DNA from: Sporobolomyces roseus
Lineage: Eukaryota; Basidiomycota; Microbotryomycetes; Sporidiobolales; Sporidiobolaceae
Direction of reading: 5' to 3'
Length of the DNA stretch: 64,000 nucleotides
Assembly: GCA_016617785.1 (NCBI GenBank)
Contig: JADILM010000010.1
Location: forward strand, 558,001 to 622,000
Within the stretch, counting starts at the first letter, position 1; each line of letters starts with the position of its first letter. This document shows, piece by piece, positions 40,147 through 51,911 of this stretch. Position numbers and translations under genes: made by a program. A model generated the notes under the pieces. That model ran no database searches. It had not been told where the DNA came from and saw only the letters and a program-made list of their open reading frames with translations.

Positions 40147-40674
40147 ATTCATTAGATGGTCAGGATGAGGTGTCGAAAGGTTTCGTTCGAAGGAGGTAGC
40201 GAATAAATTGGATCGAGGTGTTTTTGAGTGAGGTGGATCGAAAGTGGATAGTCGACGAGTTAACGACGAGGAGGAGTTGGTTTGGAGCAATTCGGTTTGC
40301 TTTCCTCTCTTACCTCTCTCTCTCTTTTTCACTAGTTCCCTTTCCCCCTTCTGTTTTCTCTCTTCTTTGCTTTCGTGCTCCTTTCTCATTCGTAATGATA
40401 CTCCCACAAAATGATCCTTTTCGATCTCAAATTTTCGTTTTTTGGACTTGCGATTTTTGGAAAGAGAGAGAGGAAATTTCTCCATCGGCTTGCCTTCATC
40501 TCTCTCTTCCTCTTCTCTCTCCTCCTTCCTCTCTTTCCTTCCCTCCTCGACATATCGATCTCAGTACCAGCTTCGCTACATCACATCAGTTAAAGCGCCT
40601 CAGTCCACCTTCGATCCCCTCTTCAATTTCCCCACTTCACCCTCATCTCACTTCTCTGTCCCACCAGCAAAGCA
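40147..40674. other. RPL4 3' flank and IVD leader
   Basis: CT-rich sequence with no supported gene. Several overlapping open frames are low-complexity Phe/Leu/Ser-rich artefacts. Confidence 0.5.
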
Positions 40675-42787
40675 ATGGCTCACTACGGTTTCGGGTTCAT
40701 TACTCGACCACTCTCATCTACTACTCGACTAGCTACACGGTCAGCAACTTCTTCACTCGTTCAAACCGGTAGAAGAACGGCAACAGGAGGAGTCCGAGCA
40801 TTCTCAGGCTACGCCGCTCATTTGACTGGATTGACAGATGATCAACATGAAGTGAGTCGAACATTCCTTCAGCCCTGTCCCTCTCCCAGACGACCAGGCT
40901 GAGCAGGAATGGGTTGTCTCGCAGCTCCGGGAAACAGTCGCGAATTTCTGTTCGAAAGAGATTGCACCTCTAGCGCAAAAGACAGACAAGGAAGATCAGT
41001 TCCCTATGGAGATGTGGAAGAAGTTTGGAGAGATGGGTTTGTTGGGAGTGACGGTACCCGAAGAATTGGGAGGTTTGGGCAAAGGTTATTTGGACCATTT
41101 GATCGTCATGGAAGAGGTGAGCACTACTCCATTCTTCTCCGAATCTTTACGTCGATGACGATTGTAGACTGACCTCGGAAAGAACGCGTACAGATTTCGA
41201 AAGCTTCTGGATCGATTGCGCTTTCTTACGGTGCTCAGTCAGTTCTCCTACTCTACCGTTCCTCTTGCCTCCTCACTGCGAGCTCACATCCTTACTCCGT
41301 CAATAGCTCGAATCTCTGCGTCAACCAACTCCTTCGACACGGTAACGAATCTCAGCGATCGAAATTCCTTCCCGGTTTACTTTCTGGAGAATCAGTCGGA
41401 TCACTCGCTATGAGTGAGAGTAACTCTGGAAGTGACGTCGTCAGTATGAAATTGAAAGCTGAGAAGACGACGAGGAATGGCAAAGAAGGTTACTTGTTGA
41501 ATGGTCAAAAGATGTGGATAACCGTTGGTCACCCTCTTCACGCTTCCATGTCCTGACGTAGCGCTGAACATTGAAGGGGGGTGTGAACGCAACAGAACGG
41601 ACCAGATGCAGACGTTCTCATCATCTACGCAAAGACGGATCCTAAAGGTGGATCGAAAGGAATCACGACCTTCATCGTCGAGAAGGGTATGGAAGGATTC
41701 AGTATTGCTCAGAAACTCGATAAACTCGGTATGCGAGGTTCTCACACCGGAGAGGTAAGCTCAGACTTCCTCTGCGTCCAACCTCTCTCGAAGTGGAGCT
41801 CAACCTTTTTTCACGTCGATTGTAGCTCGTGTTCGAGGATTGCTTCGTACCTGAATCGAACGTCTTAGGCAAGATTGGAGGAGGAGCGAGAGTTCTCATG
41901 TCCGGGTTGGATCTCGAACGAATCGTTCTCTCGGGAGGTCCACTGGGTTTGATGCAAGCAGCTTTCGATGTACGTCGGATCTTTCACTCATCTCTTCGAG
42001 CTTTAGACTCTGTGCTGAGAGTGTTCCGATGTCCAGACGGCGATTCCCTACGTTCACGAACGAGAACAATTCGGAGTCGCAATCGGTTCGTTCCAACTGA
42101 TGCAGGGAAAGATCGCGGATATGTACACGATGCTGTGTGCGACAAGAACCTACCTGTACAGTGTTGCGAGAGGTAAGTCGATCGAGCTCGTTCATGTGTG
42201 AAGCCAAATCACTGATGTGCGAGGGCTGCCTTCGATTTAGCTTGCGATGCAGGTCAAGTGTCTCGACGTGTAAGCTATTTCTCGCTCGTCCATCTCGAGT
42301 GAGCCGCTGCTGATCTCGGTCGTATCTGCAGGACTGTGCCGGAGCGATTCTCTACTCTTCTGATCGAGCGGTCGAAACTTGTCTCGAAGCGTTACAAATG
42401 CTAGGGTGAGTGTTCCTCCGCGTCAGCCCGGACATCGCCTGTTGCTGAGGTGATTGTATCGATCGCACACAGTGGTAACGGTTACACAAACGATTACGAA
42501 GTGAATCGATTCTTGCGAGATGCTTTACTATACAAGGTTGGTGCTGGTACTCAAGAGATCCGAAGGTATGTCTCGCATGTTCTTCTTTCCTCCATTGTTC
42601 ACTCCTATCGATCGAGCGGACACTGACAAAATTTGATTGCCTCGCATCGAAAATAGAATGCTCATTGGTCGAGAGTTCAGTAAGCGAGCCACCGCTATCA
42701 GCTCGTCTCGTCAATGTGGTACTGATCCAGGTTTGCTCTGCAACAGACGCCGATTTCAACGTCAAGCCTCCCGTCATGGCTCAGTAA
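40675..42787 (+). CDS. IVD1: Isovaleryl-CoA dehydrogenase, mitochondrial
   Basis: Twelve exons: 40675-40851, 40907-41116, 41194-41237, 41307-41523, 41596-41754, 41826-41969, 42037-42172, 42241-42269, 42332-42405, 42473-42565, 42657-42679 and 42747-42787, for 448 residues. The N-terminus is a mitochondrial presequence rich in Arg/Ser/Thr. Acyl-CoA dehydrogenase blocks follow: [97 protein letters not shown] (the Glu in [11 protein letters not shown] is the IVD-type catalytic base) and [16 protein letters not shown]. The end reads [17 protein letters not shown]. It oxidises isovaleryl-CoA in leucine breakdown. Confidence 0.95.
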
Positions 42788-43587
42788 GCAGGCGGCTTCT
42801 TCGTGTACTACTTTTCTCGATTCCGCAACATGCAGTATTCAGTTCGTTCGAAGACGGTTCTGTGGATCGTGTGAGAGCTCCTCGTGCTGTTACACCCTCG
42901 CTTGACGAGATCTTCAGATGGATGAGGCAAAAGCTTTTGCTACGTCGCAAGTCGTTCTTCCCCCTTCACGCTTTCGCTCAACCGCAAACTCCCCAGTCTC
43001 CCTCTCGACGACGAGACCGACACGCGATTGACAAGGAGATGCAGTACTAGATACTTCATTCACTCCATTGCGAATTTGAAAGATTGAGCTATATCTCATC
43101 GTTTGCTCGAGTTTCGAAGCCGACAACTCGACAGTATCCCCTGATCAAGACTCTCTTCCCTTGAGAAGACAGCACTCCTCGAGAGACATCAGTCGCAACG
43201 GACGCAGCGAGCTTTGCAAGTAAAGAGTCTGTCGAAGCGAACAATCTGTTCTTGTTCTCCGTCACTCTCATTCGCTTTCGTCTGCTCGACACTCGCCAGA
43301 TCTCTTCTTTGCCCACCCTCCATCCCCTACACTGTCCGATTGTGTGTGACAGAAGTTTGTAGAACCCCTTTCTACGACCGTCGCAAAGAAAGAAAGAAAG
43401 CTTATCGTATTGTTCGCCAAGCGCTATCGACAAGTTGGACCACACAACCTGCAAGTAGAATGGAAGCATCAGAACAACGAGGTCAGTTCTATGCAGTGTC
43501 GAGTGCGTTTTGGAGTCAAAGTCAATATAATGCTTTATATACGTTATTTTGGGAGAGAGCGTTCATCAATATCTGACTCTTTCCTCC
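42788..43587. other. Intergenic region upstream of tRNA-Ala
   Basis: 3' flank of IVD. Open frames on both strands are unsupported. Nothing recognisable before the tRNA. Confidence 0.45.
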
Positions 43588-43711
43588 GGGGATGTAGCTC
43601 ATCGGTAGAGCGCTCGCTTAGCACTTGTTCACTCTCACCGGCCTTAACAAGCTACAGATTTAGACACAGTCTGAATGCGAGAGGCAGTGGGTTCAATTCC
43701 CATCTTCTCCA
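43588..43711 (+). tRNA. tRNA-Ala (anticodon AGC) with a 52-base intron
   Basis: The 5' half (43588-43623) gives acceptor GGGGATG, D arm GCTC/GAGC, anticodon stem CTCGC and loop TTAGCA, which contains AGC. The 3' half resumes at 43676 with T, stem GCGAG, T arm GTGGG-TTCAATT-CCCAT, acceptor CTTCTCC and discriminator A. The mature length is 72. The intron (43624-43675) sits one base 3' of the anticodon, the canonical nuclear tRNA intron site. One acceptor pair is a U-U mismatch. Confidence 0.88.
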
Positions 43712-44490
43712 GATTCTCTTTTTATTGCTCCCATCTCCTCCCAAACATCTTTATCGACTCTGTTCACAAAGCATTGACAGAGATGGGCTGTACTTTTAGG
43801 GTTCACTCCCAGAGAGTACGAGTTCGACAGTCTCTCATCAGACTTTTGCCCTTGACCTCGAATTTACTTCGCAAGAGCTTTGGACCTTGGAGTTTCCGCT
43901 TCCCCTGCATCTTTTCCTAGCTACCAGTCTCCAGTTGAAGCATAGCTGTTCAACCCTGACCAGTAGGTACCCTCACAAGTCGACCTCATCTTTCTTCTTC
44001 TCTTTCGCTTTCCCACGATCAACACTTCGCTCGACCGGGCGCTCTATCTTCCGGGTATGCTGCTTCTCATATCAATACAAAGAGAATGCGTCAACTCGAA
44101 GCTTCTCCGCATGAACCGTAATGGGCCACAATTCAGCGATCAAGGTTCAAAGCTGAAATTGGTTCACTGTCGCGAGTCACCTTAACTCGCCCCGCTTTCT
44201 TCTGCTGGCAGCGAAGATAGATCCGTTCAACCTGTAATCTGTAGCCAATCGAAAGTTGAATGAATGGCAGCGGCTGTGGTCGCACTTTCGATACTGCCCG
44301 TCCGTAAAGAAGAAAGCGTACTGTCCCACGCATCGCTTGTTTGAACGATCCCTTGTCCCTCACGCGACCGCACAAGAGAGTCTGCTGAATCGAAACGGCA
44401 AACCTCGCCGCTCGAACCGATTCACAAAGGTACTGCTTTAGATTCCAGATCTGTTCAACCGCTTCTCTCACTACGGCTCTTCCACAGCTT
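43712..44490. other. Intergenic region
   Basis: Between tRNA-Ala and the five-exon small-protein gene. The 150-codon minus-strand open frame (44133-44585) is mostly 3' flank of that gene in a shifted frame. No other feature was seen. Confidence 0.4.
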
Positions 44491-45110
44491 TCACTTTCCC
44501 CAACTAGGCATGTTGGCACCCTTCGAGTAAGCGCTAAACTTGGCACTTTGAGAGGTTTGAGGCTATCGAGAACGCGATGGAACATTAGCGACAGAGCGAA
44601 ATCTCAGAAGAAGCGAATCGGCTCACGTTATGAACGACTCCGTTGTACCCTGCAGACGTATTCTTTGCAGCACTCTCAAAGCTAGACATCAATTGTTGTC
44701 CATGCTGCTTCAAGAGGAGAGAGAGATGAGCCAGTTGCAGCGAAAGAGAGCGAACGACGAGAAGGAGGAAAGCTCACTGATACGTTCTGACTCGAACTTT
44801 CGGGGTTCATTGCGAGCCCGCGATAACCATTATATACGTTCTACAGAGTCAATTGAGATAGTCAGCCACTTGCACCTCTCAGCTGACCAGAATTCGTTCA
44901 AAGAGAGACGAGGACTCACGTTCGCGTTCTTTCCGTTGTAGATACCGCTGTCAAAGTTGATTCCAACTTGCTATAGTAGCTCAAACTACAGATAGAGAGG
45001 CGTTGAAGAGAGAGAAAGGAAAAGGGAGATGTAGAATGTGGGGGGAGTGAAAGGGAGAGTCAGCAGAGGTAGAGAGAGTCGAAGTGGACTAGTGAGCGTA
45101 CGTTAGGCAT
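44491..45110 (-). CDS. Small intron-rich protein with two GY..NP repeats (Con-6-like)
   Basis: No long open frame marks this gene; it appears only when splice signals are followed. Exons from the start are 45110-45102, 44970-44920, 44840-44778, 44704-44627 and 44562-44491. All introns are phase 0 with GTRNGT-type donors and YAG acceptors. The product is 90 residues, polar and rich in Asn, Ser and Gly. It has two degenerate units, YNGYRGLAMNPESSSQNV and SAGYNGVVHNPQTSQSAKF. The GY-x5-NP-x2-S pattern recalls the Con-6 repeat of small conidiation/stress proteins, but the match is weak. The C-terminus is ANMPSWGK. Four introns in 273 coding bases is extreme. Function is unknown; expression on stress or sporulation would be the first guess. 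Confidence 0.6.
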
Positions 45111-45561
45111 CTTGTGAAGTTCGAGAGTGAGTTGGCGCGGTGGAAGTGAAAAGCGAGAGAAAGACAGTTGTTTCGTTTTCGTCAAGAGGGAGGCGGATTT
45201 TGGGCTCGCAGATTTGAACTCAGCTTCAGCTTGAGAGCGGTCGATCGCAATCAACAACACAGTATAGGTCCAAAGAGCGGGAAAGGCGAAAGACGCAGTG
45301 GACGAGCTGAGATCATTTCGCAAGAAACTCTCCCTTCTCACATCGACTGACCGAGTCGAGACGAACAAGCAAACTCGGATCGCCTGCAGAAACATAGGAA
45401 GGTACAAACGCATTCAGAAAGTAAAACGGAATCATATCCAGCATTTCGAAACGACATTTCCACTCTCCAACCTCATTTCGCTTCCTCCTCCCTACCTCCG
45501 ACCGACCTCCTTTGCTACTTGTCTCCTCGTCTCCTCTCCTCCTCCTCGCTCTCCCTCCCGT
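45111..45561. other. Intergenic region
   Basis: Upstream region of the small-protein gene and 3' flank of the F-box/LRR-like gene. A CT-rich tract lies at 45480-45600. No gene was seen. Confidence 0.45.
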
Positions 45562-46683
45562 CTACTGAACTGCCTCCAACCTCTTGAGCTCTCGTTGCCT
45601 CCTCCAGAATTTTTGCGAAATATAAGAATCGAGACCCCAATGACGCGGCTGCTGATCGTAGACGACCTGAATCTTGTGCATGTTGCAGATGTTGAGGAGC
45701 TTGAGGCGAGCTGTGGCGTCGAAAGGGTGGGAAGGAGCTCGGAGGGAGACGTTGAGGGAGAGAGTCTGTAGGCGTAACGGTTTCGCATCCTCGATACCCT
45801 TTGCGAGAGATTCGTCCGATCCATTGACATGTTGGCGGAGATGCAGTATGCTGGAAGCTAGACGCTGGCAAGTAGAGGGTTGCACGTAGTCCATATGAGC
45901 CAGAGTTTTCGAAAGGAACGGTTGCATCTCGCGCAAAACTTCGTCGGAGAAGACGAGCGAGTTGACGAAGAGCGCGTCCACTTGCTGCAGTAGCTGAACG
46001 GATGGCTGATTGTCCAGGAGGTCGAGGAGATCGGCTGAAGCGAAGTGGTCGAAAGCGAGGACTAGGAGGGCGGGAAGCATAGAGGGAGTGAGGAGACATC
46101 TCAAATGACCAATCTTCTCGTAGCTTGGTACAGTCAACGTGAGTACCTGGAGAACTGGGAGCCGTACGCCGATGAGATTGTAGGTGTTCATTTGAAGTGA
46201 TCGAAGCCCTGCGTATGAAAGAAAATGTCAGCCGGGGACAAATGGACGATCGTAGATGCGTACGAGAGAGTCGTCCGAGGGCCAATATCTCGCTTTGCTT
46301 TAGTACCCTCGGCCCTCCCTTGATAGCAAGCTCAACCAGTCTCGGGCAAGCCAGCACAACTTGATGAAGTGTGATCACCGATTTGTATGTGTCGTCTTGG
46401 GCACGCAGGAGCAACTGCCGGACATCCCGATCCCATCCCTGCAAGCCAGCCTCTCTGAGAATTTGTTCTGCTGCACCAGGCCCGTCTGACCCGTACAGAG
46501 CGTCGGGAAGGCGGACGACTTCGCGAAGAAGGGGTTGTGCAATTTGGCGCGGAAGCGACGACAGACGAGTGAAAGGTGACAGAGAGTAGCTTGGCGTTCG
46601 TCGTAAGTCTGACTATGGAAAGTACGGGGAACGGTCGATTCGATGATTTGTCGAAGAAGTTCGGTAGGGAGTAAGGAGAGCAT
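45562..46683 (-). pseudogene. F-box/LRR-like gene with an apparent frameshift
   Basis: Exon 1 is 46683-46264 and exon 2 is 46208-45562. The start LLPTELLRQIIESTVPRTF, then LCHLSLVCRRFRA, is an F-box as found in basidiomycete F-box/LRR proteins. The reading frame that continues the family (QIAQPLLREVVRLPDALYG, then GWDRDVRQLL) is shifted relative to the start; the switch falls at about 46530-46545, after CRRFRA. Two fewer or one more base there would join the halves. Exon 2 is Leu-rich with irregular repeats (VLTLTVPSYEKI, MLPALLVLAFDHF, LQTLSLNVSL). If the frameshift is real, the protein is lost; if it is a sequencing slip, this is an intact substrate adaptor of about 350 residues. Confidence 0.65.
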
Positions 46684-47131
46684 GTCGAGACTGAGTGGGA
46701 GCGAGGGGCAAGCGAGTTTGGATGGTCTGAAAGGAGTCTAGAGAGTTGGAGAGCGTCAGTCGTGCATCTCCAGCAGACGAGAAGTCGATGTTGAGATCAA
46801 GGAGGACGGATCAGCGAACTTGGCTCACCTAGTTTCGAGTGAGACCTCGCTAGCTTTAGATAGTTCTTATGTATACTCTCGAGCGAGTCTCGGCGCTGGT
46901 CGATGTTGTGGAGGAGAGATGAATGGTAAAGTTTGATGAGACCGAGACGACGACTTTAAAGGAACGAGGATTCGATGTAAGCGTCTCGTGTCTTGCGTGA
47001 TAGCTCTTAGCTGATCTACTGGTTATTACGAGTCGGTCTGAGCTGACTTTGAGATCGAGAGCGAAGTGTCGAAGGGAGACAGACGATCGTCGGCGACTAA
47101 GTTCTCTCTTCAACCTTTCACTCGCTTCAAG
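46684..47131. other. Divergent promoter region
   Basis: Between the minus-strand F-box/LRR-like gene and the plus-strand esterase. No gene was supported. Confidence 0.45.
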
Positions 47132-48898
47132 ATGACTGCCACTGGAGAGGAGGAGACAGCCAAGCCAGGATTACTCGCTCGATCGTACGCTTCAGCTCAG
47201 CTAGTGTGAGTTCCCCTCTCTCTCTTCCTCTTCTTTCATGCCCCACTTGCTCAGCTTGCCCTTCTCTCGCAGCTGGAAGCTCAAGCGATACATTCCGACA
47301 GTAGCAACTACAGCTATTCAGTACTACACACCCGGTAGCTCAACCTACCACGAATCCTGGCCGTTCACAGTCGCTTGCTTCGTCGCGTTAGCTCGCTACA
47401 GCTCAGAATCGGCGAGAGCTGAGAGGGCTCTCAACCCGGACAAGGAGATCGACGTCGTAGTCGAGACGCAGAAGAATAGGAGACGGATCGAAGGGTTGAT
47501 CGTACCGAAACATTTGCCCAAGAATGGAGCGATTCATGAGATATCGTTCAAAGTCAAGAAGAGGGGAATCGGAGGAGTCCTCGAGCAGTCAGACTCGGAG
47601 GAGACGGGTGATAGAGAGATCAAGGTGAGCCTCGATTCAATTCGGTCTTTGCATCTCGTCGATTAGCTGACCGATCTCGTTCTTTCATTTCCTCCCGATA
47701 GGCTGAGTGGTCGGTACACAGCTCGTTCATCTCGGGAGACGAGAGATTAGGCGATAAAGTCATTCTATACGTTCACGGAGGAGCGTACTGCCTGCTTTCG
47801 CCGAAGACACATCGAGCGAGCTGTCTCGCCCTTTCGAAAGAACTGAAATGTCGAGTACTTTGTGAGACATCTTCCCGCTTCTCATGATGTATAGCGCATA
47901 AGGACTGATCGATCACCTTCGATAGCCGTCGACTATCGACTCGCACCCGAAACCAAGTTCCCAGGAGCTCTTCATGATGCCGTTTCAGCTTATTTTTACC
48001 TCACTGAGGGTATGTATTCATCTCTCCTGCTGATCCAGACTGATGCTGACATATTCCCACTTGCGCACTAGACCTCAAGATCCCTGCCGGCAATATCGTC
48101 GTAGCTGGAGATTCCGCTGGGGGCAATTTAGCAGCCGCATTACTCCTCTACCTTCGAGATGCCTCTCTCCCTCGACTCCGAGGCGGAATCCTCCTGAGTC
48201 CCTGGGTCGATTTCACCTCCTCTTTCGCTTCTCACGACTCCCAAAAAGCGACCGACTACATCGCAATCGACGAGAAGGACCCTTTACTCCCAATGCCACT
48301 CTTCGTTCGTTCCCCCGAAGACCTCGTACATCCTTACGTTTCCCCCTCGATCTCGGGTTCGCTCAAGGATCTACCACCGCTGATCGTCATGGCTGGAGGA
48401 GGAGAGATCTTGAGGGACGAGATTACCATGTTTGCACAACGAGCAGATCGGGATGGAGTTGATGTTACACACCAAGTGTTCGATGGAGGCGTACACGTAT
48501 TTGTGGCGGTGATGGAGAAGGGAATGGGCAAGAAAGGGATGGAGAACATTGGGAAATGGTCAAGAGAGGAATGGAGATTCGAAGAGACGAAGAAGATTGA
48601 AAGTCAAGGATGGAAGACGATCGGGGAGGAACTGAAGAAGGAGTACGAAGCGAGGTTAGGCAGTATACCACCGAAGAAGGAGGATGATTCGACAGGAGCA
48701 ACGCAAGACCGGTTTATTTACGAAGAAAGTATCGAAGATGCACCGGAGGTCAAACTAAGAGACAGTGCATCTCCGGAAGCGAGGACGGCATTCGAGGAGA
48801 ACGCTAGACACTCACCTCGGAAAGGGTTGACAAAGGTTGTTAGATCGAAGAAGAATCCCGATTTCAATGGAGGTCTCTTGGGAAGATTACATCTCTAG
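47132..48898 (+). CDS. HSL-family alpha/beta hydrolase (esterase/lipase)
   Basis: Five exons (47132-47205, 47273-47624, 47702-47861, 47926-48009, 48072-48898) give 498 residues. The oxyanion motif is YVHGGAYCLLSPKTHR and the nucleophile elbow is VVAGDSAGGNLAAAL. SVDYRLAPETKFPGALHDAV is the usual block between them. The acid is probably in GGGEILRDEITMFA and the His in FDGGVHVFV. The domain is HSL type (hormone-sensitive lipase-like), acting on acyl esters. After the catalytic domain lies a charged tail of about 120 residues rich in Lys and Glu, with no known motif. The N-terminal 90 residues resemble the lead-in seen in fungal steryl-acetyl hydrolase relatives, but the substrate is not determinable. 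Confidence 0.9.
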
Positions 48899-49091
48899 AT
48901 CTCGTTTCTCTCTCTCTATTTCATATCTATTTGAGCAGTCTCGACGTAGTGTTGTAACGATTGAGTTGCGTGTGAAGTACGAAATATCCAAGAAACGAAG
49001 AACTTGCGAGAAAAAGTGAAAAACAACGAACAGACAACAAAACACAAACGAAACAGAACTATGTACGACAATGACGACGGTGATGTCTTCC

Positions 49092-51659
49092 TCACATGAT
49101 GGAGCAATCGGCAGCACGTCTCTCCCCTGTACCCGAGGGATCGTCAAAAAAGATCCTAACTCCCGCTCCTTCTTCACCTCCTGCCTCCTCTCCTTCTTCC
49201 TCGACGTGAAGACCTCCTCTCGTCGCAAGAAGTCGCAATAGTGCGTCGGGCTGTGGGGGTGATACCGCTCGTCAGTATGCTCAAACTGAGACCAAACTGA
49301 GAAGAGGCATTCTCCTCACGAGTACAGTAGGCATCGGCATCCTCCTCCCTGCATCCCTCTCATTCCTCTTCTTGATCGTCTCATACTCCCCAACAAGGTT
49401 CTCTGCATCAACTCTGTTCCTATCCGAACTTGGTCCATAAATCGATACTTGATTATCTATACCCGAAATCGCAACCAACGGTAATCTCGGATGAGGCATC
49501 AAGACATTCACGACTACGATTCTGGCCCAATTCAGCTCGATATTCAAAGAAGCTGAAGAAGAGGAAGAGGGAGCGTACCTGATGAATCACCTTTCCAAAT
49601 CCCTAAACATTTCTCACTCTCCAAATCCCAAGCAAACCAATTCCCATCATCACTCCCACTCACGACTACTTTACCCTCAAACGCAAAGTTGACGTCTTTG
49701 ACAGTTTGGGAATTCGCGTGACCTGTGTAATGAGCGATAGGTGCGATCAAAGGGATTGAGAGGTTGGGAAGGGAGGCAGAGCGAGAAGTGGGAGAAAAAG
49801 GAGAGGGAGAGCCGGATGCGTCGGAGGAAGTGTCGAAGTCTGAGTGACTTTGTTCTTCTTCTTCTTCTTCTTCTTCTTCTTCTTCTTCTTCGTCCTCCCA
49901 TGAACCGTCACTATCACCCTCCTCCGCTTCTTCTTCCTCACTCTCGTCGACTCCAAGCTCTTGACCTCCCTCAAACTCAACTCCTCCCTCGTGAGCCTGC
50001 GCGCTCGACTCCTTCTCTTCCTCCCCGACTCGAATTTGTTCCTCCCCTGCCCTCTTCCTCGGCCTGACCAATTCCTCCTTCGTATTCCCCCTAACCCCCT
50101 CAATCGGCGTACTTGGAACTTCCCTGCCTCCCCCGCTCTCCTCATTCTCCTCACTTCTCCTCCTCTTGCACTTCCCACCACTCTCTTCCTCGTCCTCACT
50201 TCGGGTCTTCTTCGTCGTAGGTGAGGGTTCGAATCGAAACTCTTCTGAATGAATATCAAACCTATAAATCCCTTTCTCCGAATAACTGACCAACAGATCC
50301 CTTGAATTCGTAGGTGACATCTTGACTGCTACAATATGATTCTTGATCTACGTTATCTCTCGGCCCTCATCAGCTGATTCTCTCGAACAGGATGATAGAG
50401 AAAGTAGGGAAAACGTACGAATCCTTTTCCCTCCCTAGTCTTGACTTCACTAGGATCTTCTTTTGGAACCCCGAATCTCCTGACACATTGAGTGAGCTGA
50501 TTTTCTTGAGGAGAGACACTCCATTCTTTAATCATAGGAGTCCTAACCATTCTCCTATCGTCTATTCACCTCTCTCCCTTGATCAGCTCCTCCCTCAAAC
50601 GATTGAGAGATAGGATCGAGCTCACGTAGATAAGCGAATGGACTAGTACCCGCAACGACAAACAAATGAGGTTGAATCTTGCTGAGAGAAAGTGAATACA
50701 AGTCGAAATTCCAACTCGAATAATCCGCCAATGGCATCGGACACCCTTGACCTCTCTCTCTCCCATACCTACTCGCCGTTCGACAGGTATGAGTTTGACG
50801 CAAATCATGTTGTCGAACCGTTCCGTCTTCTGAGCAAGTGAGGAAGATGGATGGAGAGAAAGGTTCGGTTGAGATTCGTTTCACGCGTGAGGTGTGGCAA
50901 CGAATCACGCGGGTGCAGGCTGAGGAGGCGTGATGTGTCCAGGGTAGGGGACAGGACATGAAAGGTGAAGCGGGAGAGGGACTGATTGGGGTGGAGATGA
51001 GAGAGGAGTTTGAGGTGTGAGAGATATCGAATACTCGAGCCTGTGGACAGGAAGAGTCAGTTAAAGATCGACGATATGCGAAGGAGAGGGGAAGGAAAGC
51101 ATACCTCGCTATCGCCTGCGCAAGTGAAAAGAGAATTCTCATTTTGAGGTGCCCATTTGACGCTAAAGATATTCGCTCGATGTCCTGGATCCGTCAAATA
51201 TCTCATCGTTTAGTCAATATAGATCAGTAGCGAAGAGACAAGCTGCAGCATACCAGTTTCTATAGTTTCGGTCAATCCCAAACCCGGAAATACACCCTCT
51301 TGATCCTCCCTCTCGTGACCCCTAACATACCCAGGTGTCCAAATACAAACCTTAGTATCATCCCCTGCACTGACCAATCTCTCTTTACCGCCTCCTTCCC
51401 AATCCATCGCATTTACACATCCAGTCGATCCATCAGCTTCTGGTATGACTCTGTGACCCGCGTTGACTCGACCGTCATCGTGAATATCTTCTCCTAGTAG
51501 TTGTCGTCGGGTCAAGTGGGAGGAGGCCCAGTGGGAGGAGGATAGGAGAGAGGTGTAGGGGCGCTGAGATGTAACATTGGGAGCGAGGAGGGAGAGCGAG
51601 GAAAGTGCGTAATAGGGAGAAGGAGGTACGGGATCTATCTTTGAGGTGTATTTGGGCAT
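49092..51659 (-). CDS. WD40 protein, DCAF6/WDTC1-like
   Basis: Seven exons from the start: 51659-51254, 51184-51105, 51040-50626, 50561-50419, 50347-49579, 49513-49320 and 49250-49092, for 721 residues. WD units include GCVNAMDWEGGGKERLVSAG followed by DDTKVCIW. Further units are ANIFSVKWAPQNENSLFTCA, RVKRISTEPFSPSIFLTCSE, and in the C-terminal part VNFAFEGKVVVSGSDDGNWF and VLMPHPRLPLVAISGIDNQV. The two WD groups are separated by about 170 charged residues. This split propeller with an acidic insert is typical of DCAF6/WDTC1-type receptors of CUL4-DDB1 ubiquitin ligases. The insert includes a pure Glu run. The C-terminus ends CSIM, after an Ala/Glu-rich segment. Confidence 0.85.
49853..49891 (+). 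repeat. (TTC)13 trinucleotide run coding poly-Glu on the minus strand
   Basis: A run of about thirteen TTC units, read as GAA/Glu on the coding strand, lies in the acidic insert of the WD40 protein. It is a likely site of length polymorphism between strains. Confidence 0.9.
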
Positions 51660-51911
51660 TCTAGAGTTGTACGAGTTGGATCATTGAGTCAGAGTGAGCG
51701 GGAGGAGAAAGAGAAACCAAAGAGCGGAATCTCCTGACCTATTCTCTCTCCTATCATTCACTAAGCTATCTCGAGTAGCTTGATAACCCATTCGAGACCA
51801 CTCGTAGGAGCCCTCGCCTTCTACGCTGCTTCTGATCGTCTTATTCGCTATTACCTCCACTCATCTCCTTCATCTTCCCTAACTCCGCCATCTCCCCCTT
51901 CCCTCTCGAGT

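Noticed and set aside
44133..44585. 150-codon minus-strand open frame
   Set aside because: It overlaps the last exon of the five-exon small-protein gene in another frame and then runs into non-coding sequence.
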